Source: Mesotoga sp. UBA6090
GTDB taxonomy: Bacteria > Thermotogota > Thermotogae > Petrotogales > Kosmotogaceae
Length of the DNA stretch: 25,732 nucleotides
Reading direction: 5' to 3'
Assembly: GCF_002435945.1 (NCBI RefSeq)
Contig: NZ_DIXC01000066.1
Location: 1 to 25,732 of the forward strand
Each line of letters opens with the position of its first letter. The first letter of the stretch is position 1. The notes under the pieces are model-generated. The model was not told the origin of the DNA and did not search any database. It saw nothing but the letters and a program-made list of their open reading frames with translations. The translations under genes and the position numbers were made by a program. Shown one piece after another: positions 1-7,307 of the stretch.

Positions 1-143
1 CTTCTTCGCCTTCTTGGCACACTGGAACGAAGAACAAATTCCTTTTCTTGGACGGACAACGAAGGACGGTTTTTCGCAGCGATCAGCGACCAGCGTTTCC
101 CAGCAAGCGGGTCTTCCAGCGATCAGCGGCTCTTACATGCGAG

Positions 144-168
144 ATCCCGTACAGGAGCACTATGGGAT
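144..168. repeat. Conserved hairpin repeat, copy 1 (loop CAGGAGCAC)
   Basis: Arms ATCCCGTA (144-151) and TATGGGAT (161-168) pair over 8 bp with one G-T wobble around the 9-nt loop CAGGAGCAC. The copy is followed by GACAG, as in the other copies. Confidence 0.75.
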
Positions 169-552
169 GACAGTCATTTATGTAGCGAAAAATGGGACAG
201 ACATTAGGGGCTGGTCAGTCCCTATTTCCGCTCACTGCGATCAGCAGGTCTTCGTTCTTAAGCGAACGCCAGTATTATTTCATGTGATTCCACTGTGTCA
301 TGTCATTCTGACAATCCTCTGGTCAGAATCTAAATCCTTGACGAAAATGGGACACCCATTTTCGCAATCGGGAAGAAGTGCTTGCTCTTGTTTGTATCCG
401 CTGCGGTCATCCCGCAAAGAGATGGATTCTATCTGATTGCGAATTTGCAGGTGTATTAGGCCAGAGATCGGAAGATGCAAAATGGTGTGGGAGTTCTGGA
501 TTTCCACTTATTTTGAGAATCTTTTCATGCTATTTCTGCCAGGACCCGAGAG

Positions 553-561
553 TGATAGAAT
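553..561 (+). promoter_or_regulatory. Putative extended -10 promoter for the hydrolase/flavoprotein/radical SAM operon
   Basis: TGATAGAAT matches an extended -10 (TGnTAnAAT) about 33 bases before the start codon at 594. There is no good -35 hexamer 17 bases upstream. The same TGATAGAAT string precedes the M24-like gene on the other strand. Confidence 0.4.
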
Positions 562-593
562 TGTTTGATTCGGACTATCCGTGGAGGAAATGA

Positions 594-1190
594 ATGCTTT
601 CAGAGAGTCTGTTTGAAAAAACTTTTCGGCGCGAGAGGCAGAAGCACAAGCCAGAGTTGTCTTCTCCGATTCTACTTGTGGTTGATCTTCAGAACTACTT
701 CACAGATAGAGGATCGATAGCTTATTTGGAGGGAATCGGAGATGTGCTTGCAAATACGAGCAGACTCATCGAAGGCTTCAGAGGTTCTGGACTTCCGGTT
801 GCTTTGACGGTTCATAAAGGCGGCTCGAAAATGATGCAGCAATGGTGGGGAAACACTGTTGGAGATAGTTGGACGGTTCCACAGTTCAGTAATCTGCCGA
901 TCTTCTACAAGGATACTTACGATGCCTTCAACGAGACAGCTCTCGATAGCTTTCTGAAGAGCATGGGTGTTAATCAGCTCGTGATCTGCGGTGCGAGGAC
1001 ACACCTATGTTGTGAGACTACAGCCAGGTCGGCCTTCACGAAGGGTTACTCGACAATGATGGTTGAGGATGCGCTCTTCGACAAAAGCACAGACAGACAC
1101 GTTTGCTCTCTCAAGAGTCTTGCCAATGGTTTTTCGACGATATCTACAACGGCCGAGGTTATTGGATTGCTTGAAGGATATCGCTCATGA
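594..1190 (+). CDS. Isochorismatase-family cysteine hydrolase
   Basis: This 198-residue protein belongs to the isochorismatase-like hydrolase superfamily, whose members cleave amides or related bonds (nicotinamidase, ureidoacrylate amidohydrolase and others). The expected triad is visible: Asp31 in the strand LLVVDLQNYF, Lys106 in FYKDTYDAF, and nucleophile Cys139 in GARTHLCCETTAR. True isochorismatases lack the cysteine, so an amidase-like cysteine hydrolase is more likely; the substrate cannot be told. No signal peptide is seen, so it should be cytoplasmic. The start is supported by GGAGG at 583-587, six bases before the ATG. Its stop overlaps the next start by 4 bases (ATGA), so it is probably translated together with the flavoprotein gene. 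Confidence 0.85.
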   Translation: MLSESLFEKTFRRERQKHKPELSSPILLVVDLQNYFTDRGSIAYLEGIGDVLANTSRLIEGFRGSGLPVALTVHKGGSKMMQQWWGNTVGDSWTVPQFSNLPIFYKDTYDAFNETALDSFLKSMGVNQLVICGARTHLCCETTARSAFTKGYSTMMVEDALFDKSTDRHVCSLKSLANGFSTISTTAEVIGLLEGYRS

Positions 1191-1978
1191 TCAAATTGGT
1201 CGCGGTTATCGGAGCAGGGCCAGCAGGCGTCGCCGCATCAATAATGTTGAAGCGATACGGAATCGAGGTTATGCTTTTCGAGCGGAGGAGTGTTGGCGGT
1301 CTTCTGAATAACGCCTGGCGCGTTGAGAACTTCCCGCCGCTTGAACCTGCTTCAGGAGAGGATCTCTGTCGAAGGCTTAAAGAACGTCTTGGAAGAAATT
1401 CGATCGGCATTATCAGTGAAGAAGTAACGGACATTCTCGACAGAACTATCGTCACGAAAAGAGCACATTACGTAGTCGATTATGCAGTTGTGGCAACCGG
1501 AACGATGCCTAAAAGACTTGCTTCTCTAGAGATGGATTCGAGAGTCGTTTACGAATACAGAGACATTCCTGACGGAAGAGGAGCGACCGCAATCTATGGC
1601 GCAGGAGACATGGCTTATGACGGTGCAATTAGATCAAGGCTTGCTGGAAGAAGGACGCTGCTTTTCGCTAGAGGCGATAAGGTTAGAGCTATAAGACCGC
1701 TTAGAGAAACAGCAGAAAAGCTTGGCGTCGAGTTGCACCTTTCAGAGCCTATACAGCATGTCGAATCAGAAGATTCGCGCCTGATGATTACCACCTCAAC
1801 GGGCGTCTACTCTGTGGAAGCTCTGCTTATCTGTGTGGGGAGGGTAGCCTCGCTTCCCAGAATTGATTCAGACAATTTCGAGGTAGTTGGCGATGCTCGA
1901 GGTGATATTTACAGACAGGCTTCCATAGCAATCGGCGAAGGGATTAGAAGCGCTATGAGAATAGCGTCTCAGAGGTGA
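1187..1978 (+). CDS. Thioredoxin-reductase-like FAD/NAD(P) oxidoreductase without redox cysteines
   Basis: A 263-residue flavoprotein of the pyridine nucleotide-disulfide oxidoreductase class. The FAD-binding dinucleotide fold is at the N-terminus (GAGPAG, residues 9-14), followed by the RVENFPP segment typical of thioredoxin reductases, an ATG motif (103-105), and a second nucleotide fold with GAGDMAYDG (138-146) for NAD(P)H. The C-terminal VGDARGD segment is the usual second FAD contact. It is shorter than thioredoxin reductase (about 310) and has no CxxC motif, so it cannot reduce a disulfide in the usual way. It may pass electrons to a partner. Its start overlaps the upstream stop by 4 bases, and the radical SAM gene starts 6 bases downstream. 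A role as that enzyme's reductant is inference. Confidence 0.8.
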   Translation: MIKLVAVIGAGPAGVAASIMLKRYGIEVMLFERRSVGGLLNNAWRVENFPPLEPASGEDLCRRLKERLGRNSIGIISEEVTDILDRTIVTKRAHYVVDYAVVATGTMPKRLASLEMDSRVVYEYRDIPDGRGATAIYGAGDMAYDGAIRSRLAGRRTLLFARGDKVRAIRPLRETAEKLGVELHLSEPIQHVESEDSRLMITTSTGVYSVEALLICVGRVASLPRIDSDNFEVVGDARGDIYRQASIAIGEGIRSAMRIASQR

Positions 1979-1984
1979 TCAATC

Positions 1985-2953
1985 TTGAAGATAATTCAAA
2001 GTTTCGGAAAAGAAGAGCTGGCTATCGTCCACATAGGAGAGACTTCAAAAGGTTCATGGGTCGAGTTTGTCGAATCTCTTCAGCCCCCACTTCCTCGAGA
2101 AGACAAGTGGGTTCTCATTGTCTCGACTATGGATGGATGCCCTGTTAGTTGCGCTTTCTGTGATGCAGGAGGGTCATACAGAAGAAACCTTACATGCGAG
2201 GAGATAATTGAACAGATAGATTATATGGTGAGCCGGAGATACGGCGCAAGTATAGCGGTAAGGAAGTTCAAAGTCCAGTTTGCGAGAATAGGCGAGCCTT
2301 CGCTCAATCCTTATGTTCTGGAAGCTTTGAAGATGCTTCCGCAACAGTACAATGCTCCTGGGCTTCTGCCTTCAATAAGCTCTATAGCGCCAGCCGGTTC
2401 TAAGGGTTTCTTTGAGAAACTATATGATATTAAGGAAAGGCTTTACAGGGGGCGATTCCAGCTTCAGTTCTCTATACATTCTACTGACAAAGCTCAGAGA
2501 GACAATCTGATTCCTGTCAAAAAGTGGGGCCTGGAGCAAATAGCTGATTATGGCTCAACATTCTGCGGCAAGGGCGATAGAAAGATCACTCTGAATTTCG
2601 CCCTATCGACGGAATCGATAGTCGATCACAATGTACTATCGCAGTTTTTTGACCCTGGCAAGTTTCTGATCAAAATCACACCGGTTAACCCGACTTACCG
2701 TTCACTAGAGAAGGAAATGAAATCGGCCGTCGAGGATAATGGCACCTTAACAGCCCATGCGAGCTTAGTCGAGAGGCTGCATGAAAGAGGTTTTGACGTT
2801 ATAGTGAGTGTAGGTGAGCCGGAAGAGAATAAGATTGGAAGCAACTGCGGGCTCTTCATCCGCAGGCATCTTGACTGTTCCAAAGAAGACCTGGGTATGT
2901 ATTCATTAGTCAGGTCTAAAACGACCCCCGATAACAGCGATCAAGAGAAGTGA
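1985..2953 (+). CDS. RlmN/Cfr-like radical SAM protein lacking the N-terminal domain
   Basis: This 322-residue radical SAM protein has the cluster motif CPVSCAFC (Cys52, Cys56, Cys59). The order of motifs follows RlmN/Cfr: RRNLT after the cluster, GEPSLNP for MGEPLLN, FSIHSTDKAQRDNLIPV for the SLHA..lRd.L.P segment, ITPVNPT for LIPfNP, and GSNCGLF (Cys288) where RlmN has its methyl-carrying cysteine. Two differences stand out. The ~90-residue RNA-binding helical domain of RlmN is absent, and the resolving cysteine position (LCVSS in RlmN) is Ile45. It is therefore probably not the normal 23S rRNA A2503 methylase. The TTG start follows GAGGTGA at 1972-1978 by six bases. It is the third gene of the operon beginning at 594. 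Confidence 0.8.
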   Translation: MKIIQSFGKEELAIVHIGETSKGSWVEFVESLQPPLPREDKWVLIVSTMDGCPVSCAFCDAGGSYRRNLTCEEIIEQIDYMVSRRYGASIAVRKFKVQFARIGEPSLNPYVLEALKMLPQQYNAPGLLPSISSIAPAGSKGFFEKLYDIKERLYRGRFQLQFSIHSTDKAQRDNLIPVKKWGLEQIADYGSTFCGKGDRKITLNFALSTESIVDHNVLSQFFDPGKFLIKITPVNPTYRSLEKEMKSAVEDNGTLTAHASLVERLHERGFDVIVSVGEPEENKIGSNCGLFIRRHLDCSKEDLGMYSLVRSKTTPDNSDQEK

Positions 2954-3032
2954 AATCAGAGAGACACTGTGCCGCCTGCGATAGGAAGCCATTGAAAGCT
3001 GGTCTGCTGAGGCAGAGCGGCCTGCAAATTAC

Positions 3033-3070
3033 TTGCCTTCTCGTGAGCGCAGCGAACCTCTCGGAATATT
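3033..3070 (+). repeat. 38-bp repeat shared with 14936-14973
   Basis: The stretch beginning TTGCCTTCTCGTGAGC and running to about 3070 recurs with roughly five mismatches at 14936-14973. In both places it lies beside pieces of the composite repeat family. The 285-base spacer 2954-3238 holds this unit, a second repeat piece at 3090-3128, and a hairpin at 3134-3158. I see no gene in it. Confidence 0.65.
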
Positions 3071-3133
3071 CTATATCGATTGATATTAACGAAGGACGGG
3101 TCTTCTCAGCGGACAGCGGATCTTAGATGCGAG

Positions 3134-3158
3134 ATCCCGTGTAAAATCACCATGGGAT
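3134..3158. repeat. Conserved hairpin repeat, copy 2 (divergent loop, compensated stem)
   Basis: Arms ATCCCGTG (3134-3141) and CATGGGAT (3151-3158) pair over 8 bp around a 9-nt loop. Relative to other copies the loop-closing A-T pair is G-C here, a compensatory change. Confidence 0.7.
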
Positions 3159-3238
3159 GACCAAATGAGGAGATGTTAACTAACCCATTTTCCTTAAGTA
3201 TTGCCTTTGAGGACGAATAAGTCAATCTCAACAATGTT

Positions 3239-3697
3239 TCAGTCTCTCATGATTTTGTCAACAACCAAATGTTCTTGTGGGCCTTGGATTCCATGCTTAC
3301 CGAGAAGACAAATTTTCTGCGAGTTTTTGCTGATGCTTACCTTGCCAGATGAAACCCAGAAGAACTTCCGGTTCTTAGTGATGACTCTTATCTGATTATC
3401 CCTAATCCATCGCTTCATCCATAGGGCCTTTTTGATCACTTCATCGACCTCGGATTCGTTGGCCGGATGAATCTCTATGAATGCTGTTTTCAGAATATCA
3501 TCAATCTCGATGAAGACCGCGTAGTCCCATCTATTCTCATTGGGATAATCCTCTTGAAGGCATCTATCTATATCAACGCTCTTTGCTTTAGTTCTCGTGT
3601 TCTTGAGACTTACTCTGTCGGGTTTTCCAACTGCTTGAAGTCCGTTCTTTATACACGGGCCAAGAGATGAATTCATTATGGGGTGCATTTTATCCAT
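3239..3697 (-). CDS. Small protein of unknown function coupled to the AAA/OLD-type ATPase
   Basis: I do not recognise this 152-residue protein. It has no signal peptide or membrane segment. The best-ordered part is residues 56-122: RWDYAVFIE (56-64), AFIEIHPANESEV (72-84), a basic helix through KKALWMKRWIR (89-99), then FFWVSSGKVSI. The pattern of strand with Asp58, strand with Glu75-x-His77, then a helix loosely recalls PD-(D/E)xK nuclease cores, but the ExK lysine is not present, so this is only a suggestion. Its ATG lies 3 bases beyond the ATPase stop and its GGAGG site is inside the ATPase 3' end, so the two are surely co-translated and probably act together. Confidence 0.7.
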   Translation of the reverse strand: MDKMHPIMNSSLGPCIKNGLQAVGKPDRVSLKNTRTKAKSVDIDRCLQEDYPNENRWDYAVFIEIDDILKTAFIEIHPANESEVDEVIKKALWMKRWIRDNQIRVITKNRKFFWVSSGKVSISKNSQKICLLGKHGIQGPQEHLVVDKIMRD

Positions 3698-3700
3698 TTT

Positions 3701-4852
3701 CTACCTCCAAAGCTGTGCTACGATTTCGTTTGTCTTGGAAGTGAATTCTACGAGACCACCCCATTCTGAAACTGACTTCTTGTCGCTCCCGGGATCAAGT
3801 GAAGAAATATCTTCAGTCACCACACCGGTTTCGGTTGGTTTGAAATAGTTGACAACGAGTTTCTTGTTCTCAAGATCCTTTATTAGTTTGTTTGTATTTG
3901 TCGTAGTTTTCAGTTCGAAAAGGTCGAGGAGAAGCTTCCACTTTTTGTCTCTACTTGCTTCAGGATGTGACACAATCTCGTTTATCGCCCAAACGAGTTC
4001 GATTATTCCCGAAGAATGGGTTGAGAGCAAGACTTTGTAATCCCTGCTCAACAGTTCGACTATTGTGAGAAAGACATCCCTGATTGCAAGCGGATGAAGA
4101 CCCGCTTCCGGCTCTTCTACAATGACCCAGTTCACACCTTGTTTCTTCGAGACTTTTGCCGGGGGCAGCAGCCAGAACAATCCAAGTAATAAGGGAGCAA
4201 ATTCTCTTTGGCCTGCGGACCAGGTCATGATAGGCATTGATACTCCTGCAACCTCCAGCATGATTCTTTTCCTGAGGCCGATGTCTAGTTTCAATATTCC
4301 TTCTCTCATTATGGATTTCTGGAGTGCGTCTCTTATCTCTTTCTTGAAGTATCCACCTCTTGGAAATATCGGGGTACCGCCGCTCCCAAGGCCGGAATCC
4401 ATTATGCGCCTGATCTTCTCGCTGAAGTCCTTAACAACGAAAGGGTACGTAGGATCGAAAGAGGTGAAAGGAAGGGGCCATCCTGCGGAGATAATCAGGA
4501 CTCGTTGAGCGGGTATATAGAATACTTTCGCCTCACTGTCAGCTCCACCTGATTTCTTAAAGTGAGTTTCGATCTGGAAGTTCCTCCCGTTAAGTTCAAT
4601 GCGGCTCTGCGAATTCCATATCGCCTGCATTCCTTCGCCAAAATAGACTGGCAAAAAACTCTCGAGCTCATTCTTCCAATCAAAGCCGAACTTCTTCAAT
4701 TCTTTGACTATATTGGCGTGATCAACGCAGAACTTGAACAACTGAAGAAAGATGCTCTTCCCCGTCGCTTGCGGTCCGACGAGAATGGTCAAATCACCTG
4801 TCGAAACGTCTGCTTTTTTTATCGGTCCAATATTCTCAAGAACGACCCTCAC
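3701..4852 (-). CDS. OLD/SMC-type AAA ATPase
   Basis: A 383-residue ATPase of the ABC/OLD-like (AAA_15/AAA_21) kind found in many defence and conflict systems. Motifs in order are Walker A GPQATGKS (26-33), an IPAQR element (113-117), the ABC-type signature SAGQREF (212-218), Walker B VIVEEPEAGLHP (243-254) with Glu in place of the usual Asp246, and the switch histidine in LLSTHS (His279). The last ~100 residues are unfamiliar; no TOPRIM domain is evident. The start is GTG, chosen because GGAGGG sits six bases upstream (4859-4864) and the N-terminal strand begins MRVVLENIGPIKKA as in the family. Only the 152-residue gene follows. Surrounding spacers carry repeats, as expected of an accessory locus. 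Confidence 0.85.
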   Translation of the reverse strand: MRVVLENIGPIKKADVSTGDLTILVGPQATGKSIFLQLFKFCVDHANIVKELKKFGFDWKNELESFLPVYFGEGMQAIWNSQSRIELNGRNFQIETHFKKSGGADSEAKVFYIPAQRVLIISAGWPLPFTSFDPTYPFVVKDFSEKIRRIMDSGLGSGGTPIFPRGGYFKKEIRDALQKSIMREGILKLDIGLRKRIMLEVAGVSMPIMTWSAGQREFAPLLLGLFWLLPPAKVSKKQGVNWVIVEEPEAGLHPLAIRDVFLTIVELLSRDYKVLLSTHSSGIIELVWAINEIVSHPEASRDKKWKLLLDLFELKTTTNTNKLIKDLENKKLVVNYFKPTETGVVTEDISSLDPGSDKKSVSEWGGLVEFTSKTNEIVAQLWR

Positions 4853-4881
4853 GGTAAGCCCTCCTTTCTTCTTCCGGGGGT

Positions 4882-4894
4882 GCTTAGTCTAAGC
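4882..4894. promoter_or_regulatory. Palindromic operator candidate at the ATPase promoter
   Basis: GCTTAG-T-CTAAGC is a perfect 6-bp inverted repeat with one central base. It lies just downstream of the -10 element, over the expected transcription start of the ATPase gene, a position suited to a repressor. Neither gene of the pair looks like a DNA-binding regulator, so the binding protein is unknown. Confidence 0.4.
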
Positions 4895-4900
4895 AAAGTA

Positions 4901-4909
4901 ATTATATCA
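4901..4909 (-). promoter_or_regulatory. Extended -10 promoter of the ATPase operon
   Basis: On the minus strand this reads TGATATAAT, a consensus TATAAT with the TGn extension, about 50 bases before the GTG start at 4852. No clear -35 hexamer is seen. Confidence 0.5.
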
Positions 4910-5318
4910 ATTTTCGCATGAATTCACGCTTTTCCTGCTAGAACAGAGCTTTTGATACTCTGATGTTTATGTTTTGCTTTGTCGACGTCCTTGCCTGTCC
5001 GCCTCTCTTTGGTGACTCCATTTTTAACATTAAAGTAATTTTCACAGCGATCAGCGACCAGCGTTTCCTAGCAAGCGGCACTTTCAGCGTACAGCGGTTC
5101 TTATGGATCCTGTCAGTTTCTATTTTCGTCCTTTAGTCGTGTTGGTCAGAACAGGATCAAGCTTCATTTTTCAACAACCGCTGTCGAAATGTTTGTTTGA
5201 TGTCTCAGAGGAGCCTGTTCGCACTTATAGTGACACATAGTTACGTAAATAAGACATATTGTTTAATATGGTTGCGAGTGTGCCTTTTTCAACATAACGC
5301 AACCTGAGGTGGTTGTTG
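4910..5318. repeat. Intergenic region between ATPase and Fic with repeat fragment
   Basis: The spacer separates two divergent genes. At 5041-5103 it carries the CAGCGATCAGCG-rich block seen at 66-135, including the shared string GACCAGCGTTTCC, with about 10 differences. At 5106-5113 and 5151-5158 lie perfect 8-bp inverted arms GATCCTGT and ACAGGATC, 37 bases apart. Nothing coding is evident. Confidence 0.6.
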
Positions 5319-5330
5319 TATAATAGGTTG
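5302..5330. promoter_or_regulatory. Fic promoter with flanking palindromic words
   Basis: TATAAT at 5319-5324 is a good -10 for the fic gene starting at 5375; no clear -35 was found. Around it are ACCTGAGGT (5302-5310, palindromic about one base), AGGTTG (5325-5330) and CAACCT (5358-5363), which form inverted pairs. The Fic protein has its own C-terminal DNA-binding domain, so autoregulation through these sites is plausible but unproven. Confidence 0.45.
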
Positions 5331-5374
5331 TTATAGCGTTTGTAGCTAATTTGCCCGCAACCTGGGGAGGCCAT

Positions 5375-6322
5375 ATGAGGATCAAATACCTTGAGGAAAG
5401 AAAGAAACTTCTGGATTTGAAACAGATCGACATTTCAAACAAAGAGTGGCTCTATATGCTCGGAGAGGAGACGAGGCATTCTCTCGCGATAGAAGGCATA
5501 TTCAGTTCTGAAGAAGACCTTGATGCGGTTATAGAAAGAAATGCTGCTTCAAGCAGCGTGCAGAGTGAAATCATAAACTACTTCAGGGCAGCTCAGTTTG
5601 TCTACGATCTAGCTCTACAATATAGAAATGATTACCTGAAGCCTCATTACATTCACGTAATCAGAACACTCCATAGCCAGATGTTTAGAAACGTGAAGTC
5701 GCCTTATCCTACAGGAGAATTCCGTACTAGCGGTGTTGACATCCTGAATGCAAGAATAACCCCTCCTTTTGACCCGAGAGTTTGGATGGATATGTTTGTC
5801 CAGTATATAGATTATGCTTTCGAGAAATTCCCGATCTATGGTGCCATAGCCAGAATTCATACTTTGTTCGAGGCTATCCATCCTTTCTGTGATGGAAATG
5901 GGAGGGTTGGCAGACTTCTAGTGAATTTCATACTGATCGTGAACGGTTACTGCAATATCTCGATTAAGGGGTTGAAGGAGCAAGATAGAATGGAATACTA
6001 TGAAGCTCTGGAGATGGCTGATTCAGGGATAGAGAAGATGTTCAATTCGAATGCGGACGAGTCCTTTGACCAAAGGATAGCACTAATCGAAGCCGGTGAC
6101 TTTTCAGCGCTCGAAGAGCTTATATATTCAGCCCTCTTAGATGCCATGAATAGATGCATTATTATCTCAAGCGACAGTTCTAAACTACTAGACGTCAGGC
6201 AGGTAGCAGAACAACTGGGAATCTCTGAAACCGCTGTGAAGAAGAGAATTAAAACAGGTAATCTTATAGCGAGCAAATTTAGAACAGGACGATGGATGGT
6301 TTTTCCGCATAACATCAGGTAA
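5375..6322 (+). CDS. Fic family protein with class II inhibitory motif and C-terminal helix-turn-helix
   Basis: A 315-residue Fic-domain enzyme, probably transferring AMP (or another phosphate-linked group) to a target protein hydroxyl. The catalytic loop HPFCDGNGRVGR (169-180) is intact, with His169 as the base. Upstream, SLAIEG (36-41) fits the (S/T)xxxE(G/N) inhibitory helix; because it precedes the Fic core this is a class II, self-inhibited protein. The last ~45 residues (from LLDVRQVAEQLGISETAVKKRI) form an excisionase/MerR-like helix-turn-helix that may bind its own promoter. I chose the ATG at 5375, which has GGGGAGG at 5364-5370. A longer reading from TTG at 5351 would add eight residues across the ribosome site and is unlikely. 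No separate antitoxin gene is adjacent, as expected when the inhibitor is built in. Confidence 0.9.
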   Translation: MRIKYLEERKKLLDLKQIDISNKEWLYMLGEETRHSLAIEGIFSSEEDLDAVIERNAASSSVQSEIINYFRAAQFVYDLALQYRNDYLKPHYIHVIRTLHSQMFRNVKSPYPTGEFRTSGVDILNARITPPFDPRVWMDMFVQYIDYAFEKFPIYGAIARIHTLFEAIHPFCDGNGRVGRLLVNFILIVNGYCNISIKGLKEQDRMEYYEALEMADSGIEKMFNSNADESFDQRIALIEAGDFSALEELIYSALLDAMNRCIIISSDSSKLLDVRQVAEQLGISETAVKKRIKTGNLIASKFRTGRWMVFPHNIR

Positions 6323-6431
6323 TGGCGCTCGAAGAGAATCTTGGAGCGTTTCGCATTTGGCAGATTAGTTGTTCTTAATGGTGAAGAGAGGGTGTTCCAC
6401 AGAGGTGTTAGAGATGTATCCGATTGCTGTA

Positions 6432-6668
6432 TCACTTCTTTTCGGCAAGAGAGTACACGTCCTCGTTGCGTAATACATCAAGAGCATAAGCGATTGCTGC
6501 CCTGACCTTATCTTTGTCTAATGAAGGATGCGCTTCAACGATTTCGGAAATCTCCATTCCGGCCGTAAGTTCTGAAAGTATATGCTCGACAGTTATCCTT
6601 GTTCCCTTGATTACTGGTTTGCCAAGCATTATTCTTGAATCTGAATGAATGAAGTCTTTGTAATCCAT
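6432..6668 (-). CDS. DUF433 domain protein (antitoxin-like)
   Basis: This 78-residue protein matches the DUF433 family. The typical opening is present (HSDSRIMLGKPVIKGTRITV), followed by an ILSELTAGMEISEIVEAHPSL helix-turn-helix-like segment and a helix through VRAAIAYALDVL. Family members often act as antitoxins and DNA-binding partners of DUF5615 (PIN-like) toxins. Here no such toxin follows: only ~110 bases separate its stop from the convergent fic gene, and no PIN-like start was found there. I chose ATG at 6668 because GAGGTG lies six bases before it; an upstream GTG at 6677 would sit within that ribosome site. It may be orphaned or act elsewhere. Confidence 0.8.
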   Translation of the reverse strand: MDYKDFIHSDSRIMLGKPVIKGTRITVEHILSELTAGMEISEIVEAHPSLDKDKVRAAIAYALDVLRNEDVYSLAEKK

Positions 6669-6686
6669 CGTCAACACCTCACGAAT

Positions 6687-6692
6687 ATTATA
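6687..6692 (-). promoter_or_regulatory. Putative -10 of the DUF433 gene
   Basis: TATAAT on the minus strand lies 19 bases before the ATG at 6668. No good -35 is visible at the usual distance. Confidence 0.4.
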
Positions 6693-7016
6693 GCACCTTG
6701 GACTTGTAGGCTCGGCAAATTGCAGAAGAGCTGTTCTTGGTAAGAACCGGGTCTCGGGTGTTGGGTCTAGGGTCTCGCAAGAGCGTTGGGAACTATTGTT
6801 GTAAAGAGCGGTTCATCGTTCGACGCTGCGCGTCCAGGTTCTTGGTTAAGAGCCCGGGAATGGGGTTGTGGGGTCTAGGGTCTCGCAAGAGCAGAAGTGA
6901 TGCTGCTGCGCAAGAAGCCTCTCAGGTCCACCGTCAACGGTCCACCGTTCGCCGAAAAGAGAGAGAGAGAGGAGTGTGAGAAGATGAGGGAGCGCGAGAA
7001 GGACGAGAAGCAAGAG

Positions 7017-7041
7017 ATCCCGTGCAGGAGCGCTACGGGAT
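7017..7041. repeat. Conserved hairpin repeat, copy 3
   Basis: Arms ATCCCGTG (7017-7024) and TACGGGAT (7034-7041) pair over 8 bp with one G-T wobble next to the loop. The 9-nt loop is CAGGAGCGC, and GACA follows. Confidence 0.75.
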
Positions 7042-7307
7042 GACAATCTTAGGTGATTCTGTAGGGGCGAACGGCTGTTCGCCCGAAGACGGGGAAGGCC
7101 TCTCACAGGGGCAAAGCAGAAGGCAAAAAGTAATCGGTCTGCTAACGCAGGCCAGTCAGGCTCCGCCTGGCCAGTCAAATTAGACAAGGTTGTCCGTTGG
7201 CTGTTCACCGTCCTCTGGGAAGAACGTTTCTTCGTTCCGACACTTCGTTTCCAGGTTCTTCGTTTAGGACCACGAGATGAGGAGAGAGCGAGAGACAGAA
7301 GAATGAG

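Larger units (their letters stand above)
1..580. repeat. Repeat-rich intergenic region
   Basis: No convincing gene lies here. The first ~170 bases carry pieces of the composite repeat seen throughout the window: an ACGGACAACGAAGGACGG block near 52-69, a CAGCGATCAGCG-rich block at 66-135, and the conserved hairpin at 144-168. Two further hairpins follow. One has arms 184-198 and 218-232 (about 12 of 15 positions pair), and one is a perfect 10-bp stem, CGAAAATGGG at 342-351 with CCCATTTTCG at 355-364 around a 3-nt loop. An open frame over 14-436 runs through these repeats and resembles no protein, so I treat it as chance. Confidence 0.75.

Noticed and set aside
14..436. 140-residue open frame on the plus strand
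   Set aside because: It is read through the composite repeat and hairpin, has no ribosome site and resembles no protein.
594..1190. True isochorismatase of siderophore or phenazine synthesis
   Set aside because: The nucleophile cysteine is present, which fits amidase-type members, and no siderophore or phenazine genes are nearby.
6323..6431. DUF5615 toxin partner for the DUF433 gene
   Set aside because: No reading frame in either direction gives a PIN-like start or enough length.
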